From Polydactylus sextarius (Eukaryota > Chordata > Actinopteri > Polynemidae), in contig CM028919.1 of assembly GCA_016801845.1 (NCBI GenBank), positions 913,001 to 977,000 of the forward strand: DNA of 64,000 bases, given 5' to 3'. The notes below the pieces were generated by a model. The model did not search any database. It saw nothing but the letters and a program-made list of their open reading frames with translations, and had not been told where the DNA came from. Positions 13,141-23,990 of this stretch are shown here, piece by piece. Made by a program: the position numbers and the translations under genes. Each line of letters begins with the position of its first letter. Position 1 is the stretch's first letter.

Positions 13141-15016
13141 TGAAATGATGAAGTACACATACGTAACACACACGTAAATAGTTCAAGCTGTTAGCTGTTC
13201 AAGTTTTGTGCTGTTTGTTGAGCTTGTTTAATGGTGTACACAACAAACCTGTATGGTGTTGGTGTGTTATTTGGAAAAAAAAATCCTCACATGGACCCTG
13301 TCTTGGCGTGACTTGTGTGTCCCCTGACGAGAAACCAGAATGGCACTCACAAGAGTCGATTGTGATTCTGTGGGGTTTCTCGTCAAGGGGCCAGACTGAA
13401 GGGTCATACAACACACAAAGACTCACACTGACACACTCCTTATAATTTGGTAAAATCCAATTATAATTATGCAGTTTAGTAATGACAGAGCATTGCAAAT
13501 ACTTGTTCAAACAGATCTTTTCGGGATATTTTTCTGGGAAAATCACTCACGAGTCATGAATCTAGACATCTATTTAACCGAGTCAGTTGAGTCTTACCAC
13601 ATTTGCTAGATTTATGCAACTCTGAGTCGTCAGTTGGGTAAGTTTCGTTTCTCTGCTGAGTGAGTGAAGGACTCATTATGAGTTCTTCCTGTTGTTGAGT
13701 TCAATAGCTGCTGTATAAGTTTGTTGCCTACATTGTGAGTGAATTAATACTCTGCTGATCTATTCCACATACATTTTAGACCATAAGAAAAAATATATAT
13801 AAAATATTTTTTCTAAGTGCTGACACTGACCTTATTCATTTTTTTGCACAGCCTAATTTAAAGCTTTAGGTTTAGGCTTATGTAAGCTACTTGATTTTGA
13901 TTTTCAGTGAGAGGTTATTGGTAAGTTTTTTTATGCTATCATACTAGACTTTATTCTTAACAATAATAATAATATGTTTATATGCTTAATTATGTCTAGG
14001 GTAAATACACCTAGTTTCTTGCTAACACTGGAAACACTTGCGTGACTCACACAACCCGGCTCAAATCACTGAGTCACTCATAATGATCCGAATCCCTCCA
14101 AAGATCCAAGTATTACATTACTACTTCTGCCCATGGAATTCTCATTATTTTATCTAGGTTTAATAGAATCTGGACAACACTGTTTTGTAATGTTTTATTA
14201 TTATTTGAATTCCATATGTATCTGCTGTGGCACTGTTTAAGAAAATATCTTATTCAAGATCTATACTTGCCTTCTATTACTAAAAGAAAATTCAAAGGTC
14301 ATGTACATTTCTGATTATATAGCCTGTCCCTTGCCCAGCATATCCCCTCCATGCCAGAAAGATACACAATGACTTGATGTGTATATGGTAATTTTCACTA
14401 AAAGGATAAGAAATAAATGGCCCTCCCGGAGTGTTTATTACTGTCCTTGGCCTGGTGTTTGCGGAGAAAATGAGCAGGTCATGAAAAGACATGACTTCAG
14501 GTCAGTGGAAACACAACAACAGCAGCTACAAACACAGCCCTACGATGTGATTAATTTACAACCAACTTTATTACACTATGTGAACCTCTTATATTAAGAT
14601 GAATTAAAGGGCAGCAGGAACTGGAGATTTAATTAAGATTCAGGATTCACCTTCTGCTGAGGTACCTCTGTTACTTAATTTAAATTAGACCATAGACCTG
14701 GCTAAGTGTTGTATATAAAGAGTCACAATGTGCTGATATCCTTGCTTTGCCCTCCACGCAACACTCCAATTACTGCAACATTGCAAAGCCCATATGTTGA
14801 AAATAACCACAGATTTGAATTTGGCTGCTGGGCAGAACTGAGTCATAAGTGGCTGAATAAATTTCATCACCTAGTCTATATAAGGATTCTTTGCCAAAAG
14901 TGTTATTTTTACATACAGTGTGTATATTAAAGCTGGAGCATCAGGGAATTATTATTATTATTATTATCATTGAAAGAATAAAATAATGTGGTAACGTGCA
15001 ACAGAAAAGACCTCAC
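13141..15016. other. Unassigned noncoding DNA with a hairpin and GAGTC-rich patches
   Basis: No gene. It includes the hairpin at 13321-13390. Two patches rich in gagtc/gactc words (about 13545-13690 and 14040-14095) may be the ends of an old nonautonomous transposon, but I see no convincing terminal inverted repeat. A short (ATT)n run is at 14949-14966. Confidence 0.5.
13321..13390. repeat. 70-bp hairpin-forming inverted repeat
   Basis: The arm cccctgacgagaaacc (13321-13336) pairs with 13374-13390, which reads ggtttctcgtcaagggg, with one bulged base. Just inside, agaat (13337-13341) can pair with attct. The loop is about 25-30 bases. It does not contain coding signals. Confidence 0.85.
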
Positions 15017-15536
15017 AACAGCCCTCATTTATCAAACAAGCATACAACAGAAAATGGGCGTAAATTGAGCGTATGTTCTTTTCTATGCAAAGTGTGGCAT
15101 TTATCAATTTGATCGTGAGCGTAGGCTATGATGATATCTTACGTCAGGTCTGTGTTTGTGTACAGCTTTTGACTTTGAGTTGAGGTGACTTACGGTACAT
15201 GAACAGCAGTAATGTCACTGATGTAGATTTGTGCCTCACGGGTCACGACAAATCCTTATCCTAAATATGTAGTAATTACAAAATGGTTTTTAAAATATGG
15301 ATTTGTAAACCCAATTTCCCTTCTAATTGTAATTGGTGCAGGGATCGCTGTTTTAATTTGATATAGGTCAACAAACAATTACAATCCCCTAATTTAAAGT
15401 AATTGATACTAATTTGTGATGTGATAGGTGAAACATTATTCAGTCACCTATTTAAACGACGGCTTTGGCTGTGAGGTGGTTGAGGCTCACCGATGGCAGA
15501 TCTGGCTTTGTTAGAGAACCTTGCATCAGGCGAGAG

Positions 15537-15569
15537 AGGGTTCTCTGGGTCCTGCACCCAGAGAACCCT
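15537..15569. repeat. Hairpin with 14-bp perfect arms
   Basis: agggttctctgggt (15537-15550) pairs exactly with acccagagaaccct (15556-15569) around five loop bases. It lies in the Harbinger-like remnant. Confidence 0.9.
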
Positions 15570-15709
15570 TTAGCCAGAGATCCCTGGCCACAGCTAGGAG
15601 CTCTCAGGAGGAAAAGAACTGATTCAGCACCTCTAACATTGATATCTTTGGGCAAGCAATGCTATTTCAGAAAGACAACGATCTTGTTAAGAGAACATCA
15701 TTTATTTAA

Positions 15710-16040
15710 ACTTCTCAGGTTCTCATTTCTTTCTTTTATTGTGCTGTTGATGGCCTGCAGTGAGCTGTTTATTTCTGCCATCCATCTGCAAATCTCTGCT
15801 TGTCTTTCTAGGACCTCGGGAGACCTTGAAACGCTGCGGGTTGTGGTGGTGCACCAGCATGGAGCACAGAGATGCACGCCTGTGCTGCTGGCTGCCTTTG
15901 TGGAGACTGGGCAGACTGGGCAGTTTTGGCATCTTCAGTATGGGGCTCAGACAAATGCACCTGCTGCCCTTGGAAAGATGGGGAAGACTGTGCAGTTTCT
16001 GGTTCATCTTGTACAAAATAAAAATAAGTGTGATTAAATG
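15710..16040 (-). pseudogene. Myb/SANT-like Harbinger accessory protein, C-terminal fragment
   Basis: Reading on the minus strand, a linker rich in Q, S and P leads into VLERQAEICRWMAEINSSLQ and INSTIKERNENLRSL. The second part is a short amphipathic segment like the ends of the naif1/Myb-like proteins of Harbinger elements. The linker and the helix are in different frames, so at least one frameshift has occurred. The DNA-binding Myb repeat itself was not found. In the family, this protein binds element ends and helps bring the transposase to the nucleus. This copy cannot be functional. Confidence 0.4.
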
Positions 16041-16050
16041 AATGAACTTC

Positions 16051-16889
16051 ATTTGCTGTGCACCTTGTGCAGGATGGAGATTTAATCTTAATCATAAATT
16101 GAAGCTAAATGTCCTGACTTGACTCTTCCTGTCTGTGCCCACAGATGTCTTATCAGAGCTGTGACCACCTCGGGTCCACCTCGGCTACTACATGCCTGAG
16201 ATGACATTACTTTATTGTGAAGAAAAATCCAGTCAAAGCGGCGTGACAGTCCAGGTTCCTCTCATCTCGCCATCTTGCTTAATCCAGTCCATGTGGTCAG
16301 CGTGGCCTTTAACACCGCTCCTTGAGCAATACTCGCTTAACTTAAAAATAACTTTCAAAAATAAACACAGTCTTTCACAATAGACAGAAAAAATGCAGAA
16401 AACATTCGAAAGATTTATTTTATTTCAAATCATTTCTTTCTCACAGCTCACTGGTCTTCTCTCTCCATCTAGCTGTCTCTCCTTCTCTTGTCTTTTTCTC
16501 TCCCGACAGGTAGCACTTTCACCTAGGTTAGAGTAGCCCTTCTGTGAGTCACATCTCTTTTGCGAGAAAGTGAATCAAAAATTTTTGCTCAATTAATAAT
16601 TTCAAGAAAGAATGAAACGTGATATTCTGCCCTCAGTGGCTTAGAAAGAAAATTCCTGGATGGGTTGAAATAAAAAAGAAGCTTTTTTTTTTTCATTCTA
16701 ATTTAATCGTGTGTGCACAGATCACTGTCTCAGTCAGCACACTACAGTGGAATCTATACCGCATGTTGGCTCAGCCTCACTCTAATGCCACCCATTAATT
16801 AAAGGTAAATATTTCTATTGTGTGGGTTGGTCAAATATGAACTATTTCTGAACTAATTATTGACTTTTCTATATGGTGTTGTCCTTGGT
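16051..16889. other. Unassigned noncoding DNA
   Basis: No gene or clear repeat. A poly-T run is near 16683-16693. The sequence just right of 16051 may still belong to the Harbinger remnant. Confidence 0.5.
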
Positions 16890-17195
16890 TGTCATGCCCC
16901 CCTCCTCTCTCCTTGCTCGTTCCGCATCCCCGCTGTTCTGATCGTCAGTTAATCACCAAGATTCTCAACACTTGAATCACCTCATCACCTGGTTCACCCT
17001 CACCTGGCCTAGGACAACTTTAAACCCCTCAGTCCCTCACTCCCTTGGGTGATTTCATGTGTCCTGTGTCTAGCCAGTATCTATCTCCATGCTTCCAAGC
17101 ACTCCTTCGTACTCTGATGTTTTTGCCTGCTTTGATTAAAAGGCCTGTTCTGCGCCTGCACCTGGGTCTGTCGCCTCTGTCTCTCTCCCCTAGCA
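16890..17195 (+). mobile_element. Solo LTR, gypsy-type
   Basis: The unit begins tgtcatgccccc and ends cccctagca, giving the TG...CA termini of an LTR. In order it holds a pyrimidine-rich 5' part, a tttaaacccc promoter-like word near 17020, a gattaaaa polyadenylation-like signal near 17133, and ctgcgcctgcacctgggtc near the 3' end, as in fish gypsy LTRs. No internal gag-pol lies on either side, so it is probably a solo LTR. I do not see an exact target-site duplication, so the ends may be off by a few bases. Confidence 0.5.
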
Positions 17196-18119
17196 AACAC
17201 TTTGTTTAATGCAAATTATATTTGCATTAGAGTTATAGTTCGTTATAACCAATATGTAGTGTTTTAACATGTGATTTGGGTTTTTGTTTTATCATCTAAT
17301 ACAGTAAAATGTAAAATAATACAGTAAAATATGTGAGACGTATTTGTTAATTAAAGACAATTCTTATTAAAAGATCCATCAGCTGTGGGTGAATGCATTT
17401 TTGGTGACTGACAGATGCCCTAACATCTATTACCAAGCCTTGAGAAAATCAATAAAACGAGAGCTGCCCACAAATGAACACATTTGCCACTACGCTTGTC
17501 TGTTTCACCTATTCAGGACAATGCTCCAGGAACAGTGAGAAGGACTCTTTGAAGGCTGCCTGATTGAAATAATGGAAGTCTTGTACCTGTGGGAGGGGGT
17601 GAAGCAGCAATCGCTTCACTTCTCTTGTCTTCCTCATGTGGTTGATGATGCTTCAAAGGCTAGGATCAATGCCGCTGCAGTGAGCCACTCAGTGGGGACC
17701 GACAGGGAAAGTGTGGAAGTTAAATTTTGTATTCTACTCCAGGGTTAACAACTGGAGGCTCAGGGCTATGTCTGTCCCTCAAACACACTAATATCATGAT
17801 ATCTTACATACTCAATCATATTTCATGCAATGCGTCCTTAATTTTTCAAGCATCTTTCAACTCAAAATCTGGAAATTCTAAGACTGGAAAATAATTTATT
17901 TTACCACATGGGGCTGAATTAAAGAAAACCATCTAAGATGTTATCAGTAAATATAATAAATACAATAAATTTGAAGTAAATGACAAAGATACAGAGAGAT
18001 CACAACATTATCGTCCTTTGCTGATGACAGATACACACTCAACCTCACTTTCTGACAGTTCACACTGGTTCTAAATGAAAGGTGTTTGAATATAGAGTGC
18101 ATCACAGTTTGTTGCATTC
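17196..18119. other. Unassigned noncoding DNA
   Basis: No gene and no element recognised. Confidence 0.55.
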
Positions 18120-18366
18120 AGGATGTTGTTCAGTATGGTTTGAGGAACAAGTTTAAAACACTGACTTCAAATTCCCTACATCTCAATGTAGTTATCCCAT
18201 AGCTGGACACACACAAGTCTGATCCATGGAAGCGCCAACATTTTGCAGGACTGAAAGGATCTGCTGTTGTCTGGAGTACAGGCCTCGAGGACATTTTATT
18301 CAGAACATTTTTGGCAACAGGGGAGGGGAGCCTACATAACATTAGGCAGGTGGTCAAGCTGTGACT
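18120..18366 (+). mobile_element. Tc1-like transposase 3' fragment
   Basis: Reading on the plus strand, WFEEQ (near 18140) and, in another frame, SMEAP followed by a degenerate QDLKDLL-like part match the C-terminal end of a Tc1-like transposase of the DNAPCHTA...WFEEH...QVRSMEAP type. The final ataacattaggcaggtggtc fits the 3' untranslated end of the same element. Stops and frameshifts are frequent. It is a different Tc1 lineage from the element at 19752-21300. The rest of the transposon is absent. Confidence 0.65.
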
Positions 18367-18429
18367 TATATGTGGGTCACATACAAACAAACACATTATT
18401 TTAATCACTATGATGGCTTACAGGAGCCT

Positions 18430-19005
18430 CCATGTTGTGCAGAGGCAGATTATTGGCATTGGTGTTACGTGATGCCTCCGCCTCCATATGTTCTTCCAGT
18501 ACTGTTCAGTTTCAGCCCGAGGTGGATCTGTTCCCGTGTTATTACCCTGCCACTGTGAGTACGCTTTAGATGGTTCTGTGTAGAACACGCTGTTTATTCT
18601 CCTGGCTTCTGCTTCTCTTGTGTATCTCTTCAGCTGGGTAGCAAGAGCAATGAGTCTTTGTTGCTCCAGTCACTGTCAGTCTCTAGTGCCTCAGGTACAG
18701 ATTGTTGCATTTCAAGGCCTTTCTTACTCACACATTTCTGTATCTCTGAGAGCTGATTAACTTCTCGCTGTGGTGCCTTGATCTTGGCCTTCAACCACCT
18801 CCTCCATGAGGGGGAACTGCTCCTTGGTGCTCATCTTATTCATCTTGTAAAGAAGCATCTGTAGTATCACTGTTGCTGTGATGCATATCACCTAGTTGGT
18901 TTCAGTTATGGTGTTATTAAACCATAAGGTTACCTGGTGTCTAGCTTGGTCATGAATTTCTCTCTCAGGTCAGTCACTCTTGTGTTAAGAAAAGGGCATT
19001 GGAAT
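18430..19005 (-). mobile_element. LINE fragment, probably R4/Dong-like
   Basis: From 18645 down to about 18430 the minus strand has an uninterrupted frame encoding ATQLKRYTREAEARRINSVF, then SKAYSQWQGNN and ETEQYWKNIW. This order matches the region just N-terminal of the reverse transcriptase in a fish LINE that I associate with the R4/Dong clade (restriction-like endonuclease). Further upstream (18645-19005) the match continues with KMSTKEQFPLMEEVVEG-like text but is broken by several stops. The reverse transcriptase core is missing. The C-terminal end of a similar element is found separately at 63307-63530. Confidence 0.6.
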
Positions 19006-19751
19006 TATTGGGGTACAGAGCCCCAATAACAAGCGTAGGGATCAACTCTCCCCTGACCAATTTGCAAATAAACTGCTCAAGTGTTCATCTAAACTTCAGA
19101 AGTAATTCTACTCAGTCCTGCTACATCGGTGACATACTCATTTAGTCATCCGCTTACTGAAAAGGTCACTGTGGAAGTCACAGTCACTGACCTGCTGCTG
19201 CTGACATGTGGTGGACACCCAGCTGGTTTTGTTTTTTCTGCTATGACCCCTCATGCCCTACAGGCGTGTGTCAGATTATCCAGAAAATTGGAAAGCTCAT
19301 GTGTATGCACAGGCAGCAGCACTCATTAAAAGCAACATGGCTTTAGTGTTACAGGCCTGTTGAACAGAATTATTAAAAAAAAAAAAAACCCAGCTCATTT
19401 CGGTCATTATACACTTTTAAATTGGCTTTAACTTTGTCAAAACTTGAAGAAACTTACCTGGCTATATTTTATGTGGAGTCATTCATTTTTTCACTGTATT
19501 TATTCCATGTTTGCATACAATTCTGCAGTGCATACATTTTACAAGGGATGTACAACCAACTGTGTAAAAACGTTGAATCTAATTAAAGGAAGGACCAGCC
19601 ATTAAATGTTATGTCTGTCAAAGATATTTATTGATATTTTTTAATGGATACTATAAATACTATGAAAAGCTTTTACATTATAGGAGCACTTCAACACTGC
19701 AGTGTAGAATCCTTCATTGCTCCAGTGGCAAAATCCATCAGATACAGTATT

Positions 19752-19950
19752 TACAACCACGTTCCAAATTATTATGCAAACGATATTTTCTCTGATTTTT
19801 CTAAATAGTCGTGCAAATGACAGTCAGCATAATTTTGAAATTATTAACCGTTAGAGTATAATTTGAATGTTATTGAACAAACCTCCCCATGATAACAGTA
19901 AAAAAAAAAAAAAAAAAAACTTAACATGCACTGTTCTAAATTATTACGCA
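19752..19950 (+). repeat. Left IR/DR terminal repeat of the Tc1-like element
   Basis: Outer motif at 19760-19779 and inner motif at 19933-19950, in the same orientation. In this group such repeated motifs are where the transposase binds. The poly-A run at 19900-19919 separates them. Confidence 0.8.
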
Positions 19951-20075
19951 CCACAGAGTTTCAAAACATTTCATTGGTTGTAAAGAACTGAAAATGATCA
20001 TTTGTTGAATTTGCAGCAGGTCATATTTACTGAAACCAAAAGCTATTTCAATCAAAAACATCTTAACAGGTCAAG

Positions 20076-21070
20076 TTACATTTTAAAATAGGACCCCTTA
20101 TTTGATAGCAGCTTCACAATTATTGCATCCATTTATCTTGTGAGTGTTTCTGCTTGAATTTTGTTGCAGGATGTTAGTACAGCCTCCCACAGCTGCTGTT
20201 TGGTTGTGAACTACCTCCCACCCTCGTAGATCTTTTGCCTGAGGATGCCCTAAAGGTTCTCAATAGGGTTGAGGTCAATGAGGGGGGCTACACCATGAGT
20301 TTCTCTGCTTTTATGCCAATAGCAGCCAAAGATGTAGAGGTATTCCTTGCTATATGAGATGGTGCATTGTCATACTTGAAGATGATTTTGTTATGGAAAG
20401 CACGGCTCCCATTTTTGTACCATGGAAGAAAGTGTTCAGTCAGAAATTCCACATACTTCTCAGAGGTCATTTTCACACCTTCAGGGGCCGACCAGCTCTC
20501 TCCCCAAGATTCCGGCCCAAAACATGACTCCGCCACCCCCTTGCTGACGTCGGAGACTTGTTGGGACATGGTGGCCGTCCACCAAACATCCACTACTCCA
20601 TCCATCTGGACCATCCAGGATTGCACGGCACTGATCAGTGAACTAGACTGTTTGAAAATGAGTCTTCATGTATTTCTCAGCCCACTGCAGCCATTTCTGC
20701 TTGTGAACATTGTTTAGGGGTGGCTGAACAGAAGGTTTACGCATAACTGCAAACTTCTGGAGGATCCTACATTTTGATGTTCATGGGACTCCAGAGGCAC
20801 CAGCAGCTTCAAGTATCTGTTTGCTGCTTTGTAATGGCATTTTAGCAGCTGTTCTCTTAAACTCATGTATTTTTTTTTTTTGGCTGGAACATTCCTTATT
20901 GTGCCTTTATCTGCACAAACCCGTGTGTGCTCTGAATTGGCCACAGATCTCTTAATAGTACAATGATCATGCTTAAGTTTTCGTGAAATATCTAAAGTTT
21001 TCATATCTTGTCCAAAGCATTCAACTATTTCATGCTTTTCAGCACCAAAGAGATCATTTTTCTTCGCCAT
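20076..21070 (-). pseudogene. Tc1-like transposase, broken
   Basis: The start ATG is at 21070-21068 (MAKKNDLFGAEKHEIVECFG), followed by a paired-type helix-turn-helix region. The length to the last stop at 20076-20078 is about 331 codons, normal for Tc1 transposases (about 340). The three DDE-type positions can be located: D in FTD (20634-20636), D in DNAPSH (20369-20371) and E in DLNPIENL (20259-20261). Damage: frameshifts near 20790, near 20490 and near 20285; a stop at 20643-20645; a stop at 20250-20252 where the family has Trp; another stop shortly after EGGR. The residue after the first catalytic D is Q instead of the usual E. In life this enzyme cuts and pastes the element at TA sites. 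Confidence 0.85.
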
Positions 21071-21090
21071 ATTGTTTTAAAATGGTGGTC

Positions 21091-21300
21091 TGCTTAATAA
21101 TGTGGAACGTCCTTCTTAAGTAGTTTTTCCTTTAATTGGGCTCACCTAGCAAACTAATTATCACAGGTGTCTGAGATTGATTTCAGTGATCCAAAGAGCC
21201 CTGAGACACAATATCATCCATGAGTTTAACTGAAAAACAAAAACAAAAGTAATCTTTATGACAGTTAAATACAATTTGCATAATAATTTGGAACGCAGTA
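21091..21300 (-). repeat. Right IR/DR terminal repeat of the Tc1-like element
   Basis: The outer motif at 21276-21295 and the inner motif at 21091-21109 are both inverted relative to the left repeat. The inner motif lies about 20 bases upstream of the transposase start codon. Confidence 0.8.
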
Positions 21301-21779
21301 TGTGAAAGACCTCTTACATGAATTAAACATAGTACTGCAAATTAATGAAATATTAAAGAGTCATTCACTTCCTCCCACCCTCCTGTCTTTCCTGAGTTGT
21401 GACAGTGCTTAATAATTCAGTCACAACCACTAAACATTACAGTTTCATAAACAGATTTTAAATCAAGCCATCAAGTTTTTCAGGAGGATTACAAGGTTGT
21501 GTAGTTGTGATGAGTGGAAATGGAAAGCCTCCACATTAGTGTGTAATCTTTTAAAAGTTTTTGTAATGACATTGACAAGTAAGAAATATCTCAGGTCTTA
21601 ACACTACAGGTCCCCTCAATCCAAAGTTACTCAGGATCATTAACCTTACATTTCAACTCAACTCAACTCAGAAATACTGTCATTTCCCATTGATACTTTT
21701 GTCTCCAGCCATTTTGGGTCACTGTAACTCATTATTTGCCAGACTGTCCCAGAAATCTCAACTTGTAAAAATACCATAG
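21301..21779. other. Unassigned noncoding DNA
   Basis: No gene. Directly flanks the Tc1-like element and precedes a LINE 3' end. Confidence 0.55.
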
Positions 21780-22145
21780 TTAGAAATTCTGACAAGAACA
21801 AGAAAGTATAATAAACACATTTCACCAATTCACGCCTCATTGCACTGCTCAGCTCTAGTTTTCTCTCCCTTGTACCCTGATCTGCAGACCACATGTTGCT
21901 TGGTCACCAGTTGGAGACGGGGGAGAGCAGGGCATTTTCATTCTGTGGAATAACCTCCCCTTAGGAATTCGGCAAGCTGCATCAGTGTCCTCTTTTTAAA
22001 CTGTTCCAAAAGCTGATTTCATGAAATGGTTATTAATTAGATTTTTTTTTTTTTTGTTTTATGCTTCTCATTTATTCCTAATATCTTAGCCTCCTTTATA
22101 TGGTTGAAAAGTGGTTTATAAATGAAGTTATTTATCATTATAATT
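21780..22145 (+). mobile_element. LINE 3' end, L2/CR1/Rex1-like
   Basis: At about 21780-21845 the plus strand encodes LTRTRKYNKHISPIHASLHC, which fits the conserved thumb region of fish L2/CR1-type reverse transcriptases (HITPVLASLHWLPV). After an internal loss it continues with GRAFSFCG, and in a shifted frame LWNNLPLGIRQAASVSSF, the usual C-terminal end of these proteins. A short AT-rich 3' tail with gtttataaatgaagtt follows, ending near 22145. Frameshifts and stops are present, so this is a 5'-truncated dead copy. Confidence 0.65.
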
Positions 22146-23184
22146 GTATTGTCATTGTGCTAGACACTGCCGCTTCTTTAGTTGCTTACTATATGTGTTG
22201 AAAACAACATTTTTGTGTGGGTGTGAGCTGACTGAGCCATCCATCAAACCTCTGTTTTACAGCCATGAAGTCTCAGACAGGCAGAACAATCCTGTGAGTG
22301 ATGGCAGAAAGCATCACAGAGAAGCTGAATGTGATACATCGTGGTACATCAACACCAGAATAAAACCTGGATCCACACTGTGGAAAAAAAAAAGACAAAG
22401 GTGTAAGACTGAGTAACCACACCCCAAGACCTTCTCTGCAGCAGGTAACATTTCCAAGACAAATAAGCTGACAGGAGAAGAATGTGTGTGTGTGTGTGTG
22501 TGTGTGTGTGGGCATGTAAGAATGTCATCACAAAGAAACATTTATCAAATATTTCTTTGACTTGTTGAATGATTAATTTAGCATATAATTATACCATTCA
22601 AAACACACACACACCACACACACACACATATAGCTGCATAACACAATTTAACCACTGGCTGTACAGGTAGTGTCCAGCAAATGATGTGGGCTTTACAGAA
22701 AATTGGAAGTGTTTTGGAGGAAAATCTGGTCTGATTAGGAGAGACATCCCACTGCGGATGGCGCAGCTGTCTTATCTAGAAATGGGGCCGATTTTATTAG
22801 ACCGAAAACATCAACCAAGAAAACAACAACCCAGAGTTGAGACTGGGAGGCAGAGTTTCAGTCCTACACACTTCTCTGTGCTACAGTTAGAGCGATCACC
22901 CACACATAGATGTATAGAAGCTGTGTTTGCTCCCCAACCACCCAGGTTTATTAAACCAAGGAGTTGAGGAGTTACTCATAGAAACTTAATTAAGATTAAC
23001 ACAACTATTACAGTAGAATCAAAACATAAAGTTATTGAAGTTATAAAACATAAGATCACTTCTATCTAAATCTCTGTCGGTGAAGGATTTGATAATTGAT
23101 CAGACCATTGATGCTGATACTTATTCTGTATCATTGAAACCCAGTTAAAGAAGGAGGAACTCCTCAAACTCATGTTAATGCTCA
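22146..23184. other. Unassigned noncoding DNA with dinucleotide repeats
   Basis: No gene. Holds (TG)14 at 22483-22510 and an impure (CA)n at 22602-22629. Confidence 0.6.
22483..22510 (+). repeat. (TG)14 microsatellite
   Basis: Pure TG tract of 28 bases. Confidence 0.95.
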
Positions 23185-23396
23185 CATTCCTTGAGGCACA
23201 GTGTGTGCCTCCCAAGAGTCACAGCCATTTTTGCTTTTAATCATAGAGACAGCATAGAGAGACGGGAAATAGGGAAGAGAGTGGAGGAGAGATGCACAGG
23301 AAAGCTCAACTTGATCAGGACTCGAACTGGAGAACAGCTGCACAGCATATATACACCAACATGGTGCGCCATAACCATTCAGCTATCCAGGCGCCA
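23185..23396 (-). mobile_element. tRNA-derived SINE, copy 1
   Basis: Read on the minus strand, it starts at a tRNA-like head, with an A box tagctgaatggttatgg (23369-23385) and a B box agttcgagtcc (23318-23328). A pyrimidine-rich body with cttccctatttcccgtctct follows, then a tail near 23226. This is the best-preserved of at least five copies in the window. Family name unknown to me. The head resembles a tRNA with RNA polymerase III internal promoter boxes. Confidence 0.7.
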
Positions 23397-23419
23397 CTAT
23401 ATCGCAGTTTCTCCATATG

Positions 23420-23876
23420 TATAACTGAAACAAGTTCATGCAGCCAGTTTTGAAAAGATGGTGGATTTTATGTCTTCCATTCTGCAAGAATAAGTTTCTT
23501 AGCCAGCACTGTATCCATTAATAATGCCGACTGATTGTAGAAGGGAAGTGTTAGTGAGTCCACTGAACATCCAAAAAGGGCTAAGTCTCTGTTGGGAGAA
23601 ATGAGCTGTGGAATATCTCAGAAAAAAAGAAAAAATCTTTGACCAAAATGTACAGATGACTGGACAATTCTAAAATAAATATAGCAATGTACCATTGTTT
23701 ACTTTACATTTGTCACAGGTTGGGGACACAGAACGATAGAATTTACGCAACATAATATTAGAATAATGAAACCTATGTATATTTTTGAACTGAATTAACC
23801 TATATCTGTTTATTGAACATTTATGAATGTATGAAAGTGCAGTCATCCATACCTCATTAGGGAGAGCATCACTCAT
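23420..23876 (-). mobile_element. L1/Tx1-like LINE, ORF2 C-terminal fragment
   Basis: The minus strand encodes RLIQFKNIHRFHYSNIMLRK, then SPTCDKCKVNNGTL, the cysteine motif near the C-terminus of L1-type ORF2 proteins. After a stop replacing the usual Trp it continues with FWSKIFSFFSEIF and, in another frame, LAKKLILAEWKT and NPPSFQNWLHEL. The order fits the end of fish L1/Tx1-like ORF2. Several stops and at least one frameshift are present. Only this last part is preserved. Confidence 0.75.
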
Positions 23877-23990
23877 TTCTCTTTCCTATCTTAATAGACA
23901 GTACCAACTCCGGCTCTTTGTTAAAGAAAGTTGTAAAATTAATAATGAGAAAGGACATTTTTAACTCCAATTGAAAGATCATCCATAAAC

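Larger units (their letters stand above)
15017..16050 (-). mobile_element. PIF/Harbinger-like DNA transposon remnant
   Basis: The left part contains ccctcatttatcaaac, gagcgtatg, and catttatcaat followed by gtgagcgtagg. These words are typical of fish Harbinger ends as I recall them. On the minus strand at about 15715-15830 a reading frame encodes MAEINSSLQAINSTIKERNE, which fits the C-terminal helix of the Myb/SANT-like protein that accompanies Harbinger transposases. Upstream on that strand a proline- and glutamine-rich linker is readable but broken by a frameshift near 15830. The right terminus is not found and no DDE transposase is present. A 33-bp hairpin lies at 15537-15569. Boundaries are approximate. 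Confidence 0.5.
19752..21300 (-). mobile_element. Nearly full-length Tc1/mariner transposon, inactive
   Basis: Outer terminal repeats are visible: cgttccaaattattatgcaa at 19760-19779 and its reverse complement at 21276-21295. Inner copies of the same motif lie at about 19933-19950 (gttctaaattattacgc) and, inverted, at about 21091-21109 (tgcttaataatgtggaacg). This gives the IR/DR arrangement of long-TIR Tc1-like elements. TA dinucleotides bound the ends (19752-19753 and 21299-21300), though the first few left bases have an indel. The element is about 1.55 kb, typical for Tc1. A 20-base A run at 19900-19919 has expanded inside the left repeat. The single gene inside is on the minus strand and is broken. 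Confidence 0.85.

Noticed and set aside
13545..14095. GAGTC-rich patches as the two ends of one transposon
   Set aside because: The ends do not align as inverted repeats and no target duplication is visible.
15465..16037. 190-codon open frame on the plus strand, the longest in the window
   Set aside because: The opposite strand carries the recognisable Harbinger Myb-like C-terminus. The plus-strand protein has no domain and includes a palindrome, so it is a shadow frame.
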